NCBI GenBank assembly: GCA_018715935.1
Contig: DVKR01000029.1
Span: 124,001 to 188,000, forward strand
Source: Candidatus Aphodovivens excrementavium
Lineage (GTDB): Bacteria > Actinomycetota > Coriobacteriia > Coriobacteriales > Eggerthellaceae
Direction: 5' to 3'
DNA length: 64,000 nt
The translations under genes and the position numbers were made by a program. Positions 43,160 through 51,467 of the stretch are shown here, piece after piece (position 1 is the first letter of the stretch; each line of letters begins with the position of its first letter). The notes under the pieces are model-generated. The model was not told the DNA's origin. It worked only from the letters and a program-made list of their open reading frames with translations, and made no database searches.

Positions 43160-43175
43160 GTCGAATATGTTCGAT
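43160..43175. promoter_or_regulatory. Second operator-like palindrome upstream of the ATPase gene
   Basis: GTCGAAT-AT-GTTCGAT is a near copy of the palindrome at 43127-43142. The centres are 33 bases apart, about three helical turns, which suits cooperative binding of two dimers on one face. Confidence 0.55.
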
Positions 43176-43188
43176 AGTTGGGTTGTAG

Positions 43189-43243
43189 AAGGACGCCGCG
43201 CGCCCAACAAAAAAGCCGCGCCGCCCAAGAGGGCGACGCGGCT
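43189..43243 (-). repeat. Terminator repeat, copy B (downstream of the SpoVA-like gene)
   Basis: The hairpin AGCCGCG-C-CGCCC / GGGCG-A-CGCGGCT (43214-43243, loop AAGA) is followed on the minus strand by TTTTTTGTTGGG. It serves as terminator of the SpoVA-like gene and is the twin of the unit at 41709-41761. Confidence 0.8.
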
Positions 43244-43305
43244 GTGCAGTCCGCCTTGTCGGAAGCGGGAAGCGCAAGCCGAAGCGTTGCGCTATCCTGC
43301 CGTGC

Positions 43306-44196
43306 CTATGCCTTCGTGTCGGTGAGCTCGGCTTCGAACCCGAGGTGCTCAAGCGAGGTCAATGCCTGCTGCTTGTGAACCTCACGCAGGGGCGTGCGGC
43401 CGAACTTAGCGTTGTAGATAAAGAAGGTGAACAGGGCGGTGAGCGCCAAGCCAGCCACAGCCAGGGCGAACGAGCCCAGGTGCAGCAGCGCGGTGTCGGT
43501 GTGGCCCAGGAAGAAATCGAGGCCAACGTTGTACATGTTGTAGCCGCCGACGGTGATCATTACCGAGAAACCTTCGCCCGAGAAGTTTGCCAGGGCGGTG
43601 GAGATGCCCGAAGGGGCAAGAATGCAGCCAACCATCCAGGCAGTGATCAGGATGTGCAGGTGATTAACTTTCGGGGTAATGCGCTGAACCACCATGTAAA
43701 GGATCTGGAAAATGGCTGCCAGCAAGCCGCCAACCACGAATGCCCAGACGAACAGCATGCCGCCCTCGGTCTTGGGCACTTCAATGATGTGGCTGTTCAG
43801 ACCGGTGGCGCCGCAGAAAAAGCCAATAGCAATGCAGATGGCGGCAAACACGATGTTGAACCACACGACGAACCACACGCAGTTCCATACGCACTTGCCG
43901 AACTTCTCGTTCGCGGTGGTCCAAGGGCCAACGGCTTTCATGCCTACTGCCATGGCAAAGCCCGAAAACGGCAGAAGCGCTCCGAAGTCGCCCCACTCCT
44001 CAACGTGCTGATAGACGGCGAAGCCGCCCAAAATGCAGCCGATCACGCCCATGGAAACGAGCGTTGCGCCGCCCGTAAAGAATTCCATGGGGGTTCCCGT
44101 AAGGGCCATCTGCCAAAACGACAGGATAGCCTGCGCGATAAGCGCAAACAGGCCGCCAATCAAAAACGCGTACACAATACTCTTTGGCTGTTTCAT
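43306..44196 (-). CDS. SpoVA-like integral membrane protein with internal duplication
   Basis: A 296-residue polytopic protein starting at the ATG at 44196 with GGAGGG upstream; the longer frame begins six codons earlier. Residues 8-90 match the SpoVAC/SpoVAE pattern: YAFLIGGLFALIAQAILSF, VSMGVIGCILGGFAVYQHVEEWGDFGALLPFSGFAMAVG. Residues 150-235 repeat it: FVVGGLLAAIFQILYM, ITAWMVGCILAPSGISTALANFSGEGFSVMITVGGYNMYN. Between and after them are extra helices. SpoVA proteins move dipicolinate in spores, but the host class does not sporulate, so another transported molecule is likely. It is transcribed alone. Confidence 0.72.
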   Translation of the reverse strand: MKQPKSIVYAFLIGGLFALIAQAILSFWQMALTGTPMEFFTGGATLVSMGVIGCILGGFAVYQHVEEWGDFGALLPFSGFAMAVGMKAVGPWTTANEKFGKCVWNCVWFVVWFNIVFAAICIAIGFFCGATGLNSHIIEVPKTEGGMLFVWAFVVGGLLAAIFQILYMVVQRITPKVNHLHILITAWMVGCILAPSGISTALANFSGEGFSVMITVGGYNMYNVGLDFFLGHTDTALLHLGSFALAVAGLALTALFTFFIYNAKFGRTPLREVHKQQALTSLEHLGFEAELTDTKA

Positions 44197-44421
44197 GCAT
44201 CTCCCTCCAGACAATGAAGCACTAGCCGATGAATGGCAGGCTGCCGGCTCTCGTATATGGCGAGGTTTTCGATAAACCGTGACAGCGCTGCCGCGCCGTC
44301 CCTCTTATACGGCGCTTAAGCGACGCTTCATTATAACGGGGTATACTCTATTTTCCCTCCGGAAAAGGAAGTTTTCTTCCGGGTTCGGCGCCCGACGCGC
44401 TTACTTTGCAGCGCCTTCCCC

Positions 44422-45231
44422 CTAAATTGGGAAGGAAAGCCCGTCTGCCGCGGCGCGTACGCGCCCGTCGTATTGCCGAAGGTAGGCTTCAAGCTCCTCA
44501 AGCGTAATGGGCTCGGCGTAATGCATACAGAGGTGTGTAAGAAAGACCGTTCCCGCGTCGAGCGTGAGTCCTTCCTCGATGGCCTGCTGGACGCTGTGGT
44601 GCTGGTCGGTGGGGCACGTCTTCCAGTAGGTAGCGTCTAAGGCAAGGTAATCCACGCCACGCACGCGCTCTGCCGTTTCCTGGGGAAGCGGGCCGGTGTC
44701 GGAAGCGTAGAACAGGCGCGTATGAGGGGTCTCGATGAGGAACCCGTAGGTTCCCGGTGCGTGATGCACGGGCAAGGCGGTGTAGCGTACGCCGTCAAGC
44801 TCAATAGCCTCGTAGGGCATGAGCTCGTGCATATCGAGGCAGTAGGTCATGTAATGGTATTCGTGCGCAATGGTTTCAAGCGTTCCCGGGCTGGCGTAGG
44901 TGGGCAGCGGGCATTTTGTGCGCAGCTGAACCATGTATTCAAGCTCTTCCATACCGCCAATGTGGTCTGAATGGCCGTGGGTTACCAGAAGGCGGTCGAA
45001 GGAAAACACCTTTTCGCGATTGAGCTGGTGGCGAATATCGGGCGGGGTGTCGATAAGGGTGGTGAGTCCGTCTCCTTCCGCGCGTTGGATCATTGCGCCG
45101 CAGTCTCCGCGGCGAGCGCGAGGAAGCTCGCGCGCCTCCTGGCAGGCGGGGCAGTTGCAGAAAAACGCCGGCACGCCGCAGCCGGCTCCGGTGCCCATGA
45201 AGGTAAACGTGTGCGTAAGGTTGTCAGGCAT
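44422..45231 (-). CDS. Metallo-beta-lactamase-fold hydrolase (PhnP-like)
   Basis: A 269-residue enzyme starting at the ATG at 45231; the frame runs on to 45336, but those 35 residues are Arg-rich and unlikely. FMGTGAGCGVPAFFCNCPACQEAR is the PhnP-family N-terminus with a Cys-based structural zinc site. LLVTHGHSDHIGGMEEL is the metal motif, and LPVHHAPGTYGFLIE, YASDTGPLP and TFLTHLCMHY-like segments (VFLTHLCMHYAEP) give the remaining ligands. Relatives are phosphodiesterases acting on cyclic phosphates or nucleotides. The substrate cannot be set here. Confidence 0.88.
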   Translation of the reverse strand: MPDNLTHTFTFMGTGAGCGVPAFFCNCPACQEARELPRARRGDCGAMIQRAEGDGLTTLIDTPPDIRHQLNREKVFSFDRLLVTHGHSDHIGGMEELEYMVQLRTKCPLPTYASPGTLETIAHEYHYMTYCLDMHELMPYEAIELDGVRYTALPVHHAPGTYGFLIETPHTRLFYASDTGPLPQETAERVRGVDYLALDATYWKTCPTDQHHSVQQAIEEGLTLDAGTVFLTHLCMHYAEPITLEELEAYLRQYDGRVRAAADGLSFPI

Positions 45232-45599
45232 GAGAGGACTCTTTCTCTTGGCGGTAGAGCGCGTGTTGCATCTTAATCGCCTACGGGTTGAGTATAGGCG
45301 TAAATAGCGTAGTTCGCTCCCGGTTTTTCGCCGCAAAACGAGGTGAATGGGTGGTTAGCGCTTGACGTAATGGCTATAATCGACTAGCCGACCGCATCTG
45401 GTAAAAAATGCCGGATGCAGGGCTTTGCGTACCGGAACGCGCGGGGGCGTGGTTCGGGAATGGGGGACACAGAGTAAGAGAGCGCCTATATTTGCTCAAC
45501 ACGGGCTAGCTGCGGCAAGCGGTTAGTCTTTTGCGGCGTGTGGCGCACCTCGTACCGAAAGGTTTACCCGTTCATACGATTTAAAGCCTTAAGAGCGAT

Positions 45600-45631
45600 G
45601 TGCAAGTGAACCCTGTTTTATACACTTGCAC
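45600..45631. promoter_or_regulatory. Nine-base dyad in the 513-base leader of the Moco operon
   Basis: GTGCAAGTG (45600-45608) and CACTTGCAC (45623-45631) are perfect inverted repeats 14 bases apart, with TTTTATAC between them as a possible -10 box. A second hairpin (GCATCTGG / CCGGATGC, 45394-45418) lies upstream. Nothing coding was seen in 45232-45744. Confidence 0.55.
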
Positions 45632-45744
45632 CGTTTGCGGGCTGTCTGCGTTCGACAGCGGCCCTTGCGGCATGCGGTCGTAACACATGACGGCATTACG
45701 GAAAAGGTAAAGGCAAGCCTGACGAGTAGAAGAGGGGAAGGTAG

Positions 45745-48645
45745 ATGGCGGAGATTTCCAAGGAGTCGACCGGTCTCAAGGACCTTGTGTGTCCTGACAT
45801 CGTGTCGACCGAGGTCGATGTCAACGCTCCTGGCGTCGAGATGGTCAAGTCGCTGTGCTATTTCTGCCACGCGAACTGCGGCGTTCTCGCATACGTCAAA
45901 GACGGTGACGTCATCAAAATCAAAGGCGATCCCGATTATTCCAACAAGGGAGGCCTGTGCTGCCGCGGCACCAGCGCGCTGCTGCACGTTAACCATCCTG
46001 CCCGTGTGAACCACGTGCTAAAGCGCGTAGGCGAAAAGGGCGAGGGCAAATGGGAGCAGATCCCATACGATCAGGGCATTCAGGAGGTTGCAGACCGTCT
46101 GAACCAGATCAAGGCGGAAAGTGGCGCCGAGGCAGTTGCCTCTGCTGGCGGCACCACGCGTACCGACGACTTCGCGCGTCGTCGCTTCTTGAACCTGTTC
46201 GGCACGCCGAACGGCTTCCACAACGCACTTCTGTGCTGGATTCCCACGTTCATGACCGAGACGTGCGTGTGCGGTTGGTCTCCGTTCGAGACCGACTTGG
46301 GCGCCGCAAAGAGCCTGATTCTTTGGGGCATGAACCCCGGCGCTTCTTCGCTGCCGAGCATGCGCGGCTACACCGACCTGCAGATGGAGACCGGCCTGAA
46401 GATCATCATGGTTGATCCGCGCTACTCTGAGACTGCTTCCAAGGCCGATCTGTGGCTGCCGCTGCGTCCGGGTTCCGACTCCGCGCTGGCTCTGGCTTTG
46501 CTGCACACCATCATCTTCGAAGGTCTCTACGATTGGGACTTCGTAGAGAAGTGGTGCGACGGCTTCGAAGAGCTGCAGGATCGCATGATCGACTACAGCC
46601 CCGAATGGGCTTCCACCATCACCTGGCTTGATCCCGAGCAGATCCGCAAGGCTGCGCGTCTGTACGCCATGAACAAGCCTGGCTGCATCCAGTGGGGCTG
46701 CACGTGGGACCAGATGGGTCGCGCCTCCACCACTGTTGCCCATGCGCTGACGCTTATCCGCGCTATCTGCGGCAACCTGGACGTTCCCGGTGGCGACGGC
46801 ATGCCCGGTCCTGCCATCAACTACCTCACCGACGAGGAGATGGAGCTCAACGAGCGCCTGCCCGAAGAGCAGAAGGCAAAGCAGATTGGCTCCAACAAGT
46901 TCAAGCTGACCTCTTGGCCTGGCTATCAGCTCATTTCCGACAACGCCAAGCGTACGTGGGGCAAGACCCTGCCGGCAGAGTGGTTCTGCGAGGCACACGG
47001 CCCCAGCGTGTTCAAGGCGATTCTGACGGGCGACCCGTACCAGATTCGCGCGCTCATTGTGAATGCCACCAACCCGATCAACTCCTACGGCGACTCCAAG
47101 ATGACGCTCGCCGCTTTGAAGAAGGTCGAGTTCTTGGTAACCGTTGAGTACTGGATGACCCCCACCGCGCTGTTCTCCGACTACGTGTTCCCGGCAGCCG
47201 GCGCATTGGAGCGTCCTATCATCGTCACCCACTACGGTGCAACCGACTCGGTTATGGGCGGCCGTCGTGCCATCCAGCCGAAGTTCGATCGCCACGACGA
47301 CTTCACCTTCTGGCGCAAGCTCGGCATCGCCTGCGGTCAGTCTGAAGAGGATTGGCCTTGGGAGACCATCGAAGAGGCCTACTCCGCCATCATCGCGCCG
47401 CTGGGTCTGCCCGTTGACGGCTGGGATGGCTTCGTGGACAACTTCCGTATGTACTATCCGCCGCTGCACCAGAGCAAGTTCATTCAGAACAACGGCTTCT
47501 GGACCCCGACGGGCAAGATCGAGTGCAACTCCACCATCATGCGTCAGCTCGGTTACGACGGCATGCCCTCCTACACGGGCACTGCGGAGAACCCCGAGGA
47601 CACGCCGGAGCTGCTGGAAGAGTATCCGATCGTGCTCACCACGGGCGGCGGCTTCATGCCCTACCACCACTCCGAGCACTTCAACATGCCCAACATCCGC
47701 TACCTGTATCCGGATCCGTACTTCTTCATCAACCCGGAACTGGCAGAGAAGCTCAACATCGAGCATGGCGATTGGTGCTGGATCGAGACGCGCCGCGGCC
47801 GCATCAAGATGCGCGCCGATGTGCAGCCCATCGTTGACCCGCGCGTGGTAATGTGCCCGCGTGGCTGGTGGTTCCCCGAGCGCGACGGCTCTGCCGACCT
47901 GAACAACCCGTTCGGCTGCCTGGAGTCCAACGTCAACACGCTGACGTCTGTTGACGACGAAGACTGCGATCCCATGGGCGGCTCCTGGTCTAACCGCGGC
48001 ATGCTGTGCAAGGTCTACAAGTGCGGCGAGTTCGACAAGGAATTCAAGCCCGAGGACGCTCAGTTCTCCATCCCCAGCTCCTCGCCCGAGCCCGGCATTC
48101 ACGTGATGCCCAGCGAGCAGAAGCTGTGCAAGGAAAAGATCCCGTTCGAGATGCCTCAGCCCACCAAGGAAGTTCCCGAGGGCTACTACTGGGTATGGCA
48201 GAACGATGGCCTGTATCAGAAGGGCACCCACTTCAAGCTGGACGATTCCGGCTGGCTGATCGACCCGAAGACCAAGGCATACATCGACGCCTACACCGGT
48301 TGGCGCTACGACGGCAACGAGCAGTGCCTGGTAGACGACGCCACGGGCAAGAAGTACACGATGGACCGCGTCGAGATCGTCTACGTGGCAGGCGTTCGCA
48401 CGTATCCCGGCCAGGCTGCCCCCTACGAGGTTCCTCAGCAGCTCACCTGGGATCAGGAGAAGGGCTACGCTGTTTTGGGCGACAAGCCGTATGTCTACGA
48501 TCCCAATAGCGGTTGGATGCTCGACCCGGCAACGGGCGCGTATCATGACGCCTATTACGGCTGGCTCTATGACGCCGCAGGCAACTGCCTGGTAGACGAG
48601 GCTACGGGTAACCGCTACGACATGTCGTATCAGCCTCTTCAGTAA
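45745..48645 (+). CDS. Molybdopterin oxidoreductase with C-terminal aromatic octapeptide repeats
   Basis: A 966-residue DMSO-reductase-superfamily catalytic subunit; GGGAAGG precedes the ATG. No Tat signal is present. C38-x2-C41-x3-C45 and Cys72/73 bind one [4Fe-4S] cluster. Cys164 in LLCWIP aligns with a Cys of the second Moco enzyme and is the candidate Mo/W ligand. SLILWGMNPGAS, DPRYSETASKADLWLPLRPGSD and VNATNPINSYGD are the bis-pterin-binding segments; GFMPYHHSEHFN and WWFPERDG belong to the C-terminal barrel. Residues 829-876 and 916-963 are two blocks of octapeptide repeats not usual in the family. Acts with the ferredoxin and NrfD subunits that follow; substrate unknown. Confidence 0.93.
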   Translation: MAEISKESTGLKDLVCPDIVSTEVDVNAPGVEMVKSLCYFCHANCGVLAYVKDGDVIKIKGDPDYSNKGGLCCRGTSALLHVNHPARVNHVLKRVGEKGEGKWEQIPYDQGIQEVADRLNQIKAESGAEAVASAGGTTRTDDFARRRFLNLFGTPNGFHNALLCWIPTFMTETCVCGWSPFETDLGAAKSLILWGMNPGASSLPSMRGYTDLQMETGLKIIMVDPRYSETASKADLWLPLRPGSDSALALALLHTIIFEGLYDWDFVEKWCDGFEELQDRMIDYSPEWASTITWLDPEQIRKAARLYAMNKPGCIQWGCTWDQMGRASTTVAHALTLIRAICGNLDVPGGDGMPGPAINYLTDEEMELNERLPEEQKAKQIGSNKFKLTSWPGYQLISDNAKRTWGKTLPAEWFCEAHGPSVFKAILTGDPYQIRALIVNATNPINSYGDSKMTLAALKKVEFLVTVEYWMTPTALFSDYVFPAAGALERPIIVTHYGATDSVMGGRRAIQPKFDRHDDFTFWRKLGIACGQSEEDWPWETIEEAYSAIIAPLGLPVDGWDGFVDNFRMYYPPLHQSKFIQNNGFWTPTGKIECNSTIMRQLGYDGMPSYTGTAENPEDTPELLEEYPIVLTTGGGFMPYHHSEHFNMPNIRYLYPDPYFFINPELAEKLNIEHGDWCWIETRRGRIKMRADVQPIVDPRVVMCPRGWWFPERDGSADLNNPFGCLESNVNTLTSVDDEDCDPMGGSWSNRGMLCKVYKCGEFDKEFKPEDAQFSIPSSSPEPGIHVMPSEQKLCKEKIPFEMPQPTKEVPEGYYWVWQNDGLYQKGTHFKLDDSGWLIDPKTKAYIDAYTGWRYDGNEQCLVDDATGKKYTMDRVEIVYVAGVRTYPGQAAPYEVPQQLTWDQEKGYAVLGDKPYVYDPNSGWMLDPATGAYHDAYYGWLYDAAGNCLVDEATGNRYDMSYQPLQ
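48229..48633 (+). repeat. Two blocks of encoded octapeptide repeats
   Basis: Each block has six units of eight residues with Asp at position 4 and usually Gly at position 8. Units of block 1 (48229-48372) include WLIDPKTK, AYIDAYTG and CLVDDATG; units of block 2 (48490-48633) include WMLDPATG, AYHDAYYG and CLVDEATG. The blocks are paralogous unit by unit. Confidence 0.85.
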
Positions 48646-48675
48646 GTAAGCATCGAGTAGGAGAAAGGATAGGAA

Positions 48676-49254
48676 ATGACCCGTTACGTTATGGTCATCG
48701 ACCAGCGTCGTTGCATCGGCTGCCACTCCTGCACGGTTGCTTGCCGTGTGTGGAACAAGCTTCCGCTTGACATCATTTATAACCCGGTCGTCTCCGAAGG
48801 AACGCAGGGCACCTGGCCCAACGTTCATCGCAACTGGACGCCGCTTCTGTGCATGCATTGCGAGAATCCCGAGTGCGTGCCGTGCTGCCCCTCCGGCGCA
48901 AGCCAGCAGGACGACGACGGCACCGTTTGGGTGGATCCCAAGAAGTGCCTGTCGTGCAAGGTGTGCGTGAACGCATGCCCCTACGGCATGCGCGACGCTT
49001 CTCACATCGAGAACCGCATGCACCGCTTCGTGCGCAAGTGCACGTTCTGCCGCGACAAGCGTCAGCTTGATCCGGACGCGCAGCCGTATTGCGTAGAGAC
49101 GTGCCACCAGAAGGCGCGTATCTTCGGCGATTTGGACGATCCGAACAGCGAGGTATCCAAGCTCATCGGCTCGGTTAAGACCGACCGCATCTTCACGGAG
49201 TTTGGTACCGAGCCGCAGATTTATTACATTCCGTGCTTGGGAGGTCGGGCATAA
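48676..49254 (+). CDS. Four-cluster [4Fe-4S] electron-transfer subunit (DmsB/PhsB type)
   Basis: A 192-residue ferredoxin-like subunit expected to wire the Moco subunit to the membrane anchor. Four cysteine groups are seen: CIGCHSCTVAC, CMHCENPECVPCCP, CLSCKVCVNACPYG and CTFCRDKRQ ... CVETCHQKARIFGDLDD. These are the full set for four [4Fe-4S] clusters, and FGDLDDPNSEVSKL is the typical DmsB tail. GGATAGGAA precedes the ATG. It is 30 bases after the Moco gene and its stop overlaps the NrfD start. Confidence 0.96.
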   Translation: MTRYVMVIDQRRCIGCHSCTVACRVWNKLPLDIIYNPVVSEGTQGTWPNVHRNWTPLLCMHCENPECVPCCPSGASQQDDDGTVWVDPKKCLSCKVCVNACPYGMRDASHIENRMHRFVRKCTFCRDKRQLDPDAQPYCVETCHQKARIFGDLDDPNSEVSKLIGSVKTDRIFTEFGTEPQIYYIPCLGGRA

Positions 49255-50234
49255 TGAAGCATCATTATTGGGAACCGCCTATCGCCCTGTACCTGTTCCT
49301 GGGCGGTTTGGCTGGCGGCATTCTGTTTCTGTCCGCCATTTTCAACAGCTTTGTGATTCCCGGGTATGGCGAGATCTTCGCCTTCCCGGTACTCATCTCG
49401 CTGATTTGCGTTGCCATCGGCTGCGTGTTCTTGGTCATCGACCTTGGTCAGCCTGGCGTGTTCTGGCGCGTGTGGACAACCGCAACGTCCATCATCAAAT
49501 GGGGCGCAACGTTTTTGGTTATCGCTGCGGTGTTTGCGCTGCTGTACCTGGTGGCATACCTCGATCAGGCATGGCCGATCTTCTCAGGCCTTTCGCAGCT
49601 GCTGCTTCCTGCAGCCGACTTCTTCCTGATCGTGGCAGGCTTCTTTGGTCTGTGCATCATGATGTACACCGGCATCATGCTTTCCACGCTGAAGGCGCAT
49701 GCGTTTTGGGCAACCCCGGCTCTGCCGGTGCTGTTCACCATTTCGGCAATCTCCACCGGCTGCGCAGCAATCGTGCTGAGCATCGGCGGTTGGCCGGCGC
49801 AGATTACGCTGGAAAGCCTGCTGGCTGCAGCGCTGGTGCTTGAGATCCTGCACATCGTGGACATCGTGCTGGTTATCGCTGAGCTCATCGTTTTGCTTAC
49901 CATGGTTCTGTCGTTTGCAGGCGCCGGCAACGTTACCGCCAAGAAGGCGGCCATGCGTTGGATTAAGGGCTCCTATGCGCTTCCCTTCTGGGTAGGCATG
50001 GTGTTCATCGGCTTGCTGGTTCCGCTGATGATGTACATCGGTGGCGGCCACTCCGCTGCTTCGACGATTGTTGCCCCCGTGCTGGTTTTGTGCGGCGGCT
50101 GCCTGCTTCGCTTCATGGTTGTTAACACCGACGACCGTGCCGACATCCCGGGCGAGATCCGCTACTACAATCGTGTGGCAAAGCCCGATGCCGAATTCGT
50201 GAAGAAGTGGGAATACGGCAAAAACATCTTCTAA
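49254..50234 (+). CDS. NrfD/PsrC-type membrane anchor subunit
   Basis: A 326-residue integral membrane protein with eight to nine helices, starting at the ATG that overlaps the previous stop, with GGGAGG upstream. PIALYLFLGGLAGGILFLSAIFNSF and VFLVIDLGQPGVFWRVW match the NrfD/PsrC N-terminus, including the Gly-rich first helix and the D-L-G-x-P quinone-side motif. It exchanges electrons with menaquinone. A hairpin with a GAGCTGACGCT tail and a terminator follow, so this is the third and last gene of the unit. Confidence 0.94.
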   Translation: MKHHYWEPPIALYLFLGGLAGGILFLSAIFNSFVIPGYGEIFAFPVLISLICVAIGCVFLVIDLGQPGVFWRVWTTATSIIKWGATFLVIAAVFALLYLVAYLDQAWPIFSGLSQLLLPAADFFLIVAGFFGLCIMMYTGIMLSTLKAHAFWATPALPVLFTISAISTGCAAIVLSIGGWPAQITLESLLAAALVLEILHIVDIVLVIAELIVLLTMVLSFAGAGNVTAKKAAMRWIKGSYALPFWVGMVFIGLLVPLMMYIGGGHSAASTIVAPVLVLCGGCLLRFMVVNTDDRADIPGEIRYYNRVAKPDAEFVKKWEYGKNIF

Positions 50235-50241
50235 GAGGCTT

Positions 50242-50275
50242 GTCGATCCGCCGCTCGACGAAACGAGCTGACGCT
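50242..50275 (+). repeat. Post-stop hairpin with conserved tail, weaker copy
   Basis: GTCGA (50242-50246) pairs with TCGAC (50255-50259), followed by GAGCTGACGCT, close to the GAGCCGACGCT tail at 7953 and 41085. A similar tail without a clear stem is at 54650. Confidence 0.45.
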
Positions 50276-50349
50276 ACGAACGCGATAGGATGGTGTATTG
50301 CCTGCCGCTCGTAAGACGGTAGGCGAAGACGATCGACTTTGCTTGACTC

Positions 50350-50380
50350 GGGGGTGCGGCCTTGGCCGTGCCCCCGTTTG
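50350..50380 (+). terminator. Terminator after the NrfD-type gene
   Basis: GGGGGTGCGGC and GCCGTGCCCCC pair around CTTG with two wobble pairs, followed by GTTTGGTT. It separates the first Moco unit from the second. Confidence 0.7.
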
Positions 50381-50480
50381 GTTAAGGCGACGGTCTTGAC
50401 AGCGCTTGCAAGCGGGGCGCCTGCAAGCGCTGCTGTTGTGTCAGGACGGTGGCCTTAGGCAAACAGACGAGGGAGGATCT

Positions 50481-51467
50481 ATGACCGGATATGTGTACGA
50501 CGACGCGCTGACAGGCAGCCGCGTCACATGCGGGTATCCTGCGCTGACGGCGTGGGTTGACTCAGAGGGCGCCGCCGATGAGGGCAGCGGCTCGCATGCG
50601 GCAACGTCGCTGTTTTTTCCGGGCTGTTCGTTTTTAAACTATTCTCTGCCGCTGGTTCAGGCAGTATACGATCTGCTGAAAGGCGCAGAGCGCGTCAGCG
50701 GCATCTCCCTGGTATGCTGCGGAAAGATTCTCGACTTCGAGCCTGACGGCAAAGCGGTGCGCGCTGCTCATGAGGTGCAGATGCGCGAACACATTGTCGA
50801 AGCAGGCGTCAAGCGTATTGTCACGGCATGTCCAAATTGCGTGAAGGCGCTGCGTTCGCTGCTGGCGGCAGACGAGCGCACGAGCGAGGTTGAAGTGGTG
50901 CCGTTGTCGGTTGAGCTTGCTGAGATGGGGTATCGCATCGACGCAGAGGTGGCGCGCAAGATGGTTGCTGCGGCAGCGCCCGAGAGCGGCGCTGCATCGG
51001 ACGAAGAGCTCCGTCTTGCCCCTCACGACTCGTGTCCCGATCGCGATACAGGCGAGTTCGCCGACAGCGTGCGCCGGCTGCTGCCCGACGGCGCTGTGTG
51101 CGAAACGAAGCACAACCGCCATAAGTCGTTCTGCTGCGGTAACCTGCTACGTGCTGCCGGAAAGCCCGATCGCGCTTTGGAGCAGTCGCGCCGTCATGGC
51201 CAAGAGGCTCTCGAAGCGCGGGCGGATGCCCTCGTTACGGTGTGCATGAGTTGCGCTTTCCTGTTGTCTAAACAGCAGAAGGACGTACCGGTATTCCATT
51301 ACCTCGAGCTTTTGTATGACTGGCGCATCGACTGGGATGGCATGCCGCCCTACATGACGCTGCGCTTCTTGTTCGACGAGCCGTCGCAAACGGAAGAGTC
51401 GCGCAGGACGTTTGTGAGCCTCGATTCCGACAAGACTGCCCAAGAGTCAGATGGAGCTGCGCAATAA
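50481..51467 (+). CDS. CCG-domain Fe-S protein paired with the second Moco enzyme
   Basis: A 328-residue cytoplasmic protein; GGGAGGA precedes the ATG at 50481. Two HdrB/GlpC-like cysteine-rich domains are visible: FFPGCSFLNYSLPLVQ ... LVCCGKILDFEP with TACPNCVKAL, and PHDSCPDRDTGEF ... SFCCGNLLRAAG with TVCMSCAFLL. The N-terminal 2x[4Fe-4S] part present in the 12718 homologue is missing. The stop overlaps the start of the next gene by one base, so it is most likely the direct electron donor or acceptor of that Moco enzyme. Confidence 0.87.
   Translation: MTGYVYDDALTGSRVTCGYPALTAWVDSEGAADEGSGSHAATSLFFPGCSFLNYSLPLVQAVYDLLKGAERVSGISLVCCGKILDFEPDGKAVRAAHEVQMREHIVEAGVKRIVTACPNCVKALRSLLAADERTSEVEVVPLSVELAEMGYRIDAEVARKMVAAAAPESGAASDEELRLAPHDSCPDRDTGEFADSVRRLLPDGAVCETKHNRHKSFCCGNLLRAAGKPDRALEQSRRHGQEALEARADALVTVCMSCAFLLSKQQKDVPVFHYLELLYDWRIDWDGMPPYMTLRFLFDEPSQTEESRRTFVSLDSDKTAQESDGAAQ

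Noticed and set aside
45362-45380. A promoter from TTGACG and TATAAT before the first Moco unit
   Set aside because: The two boxes are only seven bases apart, too close to serve as a -35/-10 pair.
46018-49107. A 1029-codon open frame antisense to the first Moco gene and its Fe-S subunit
   Set aside because: It is the mirror of strongly biased GC-rich codons, has no membrane, signal or family pattern, and the sense frames carry unmistakable Moco and ferredoxin motifs.
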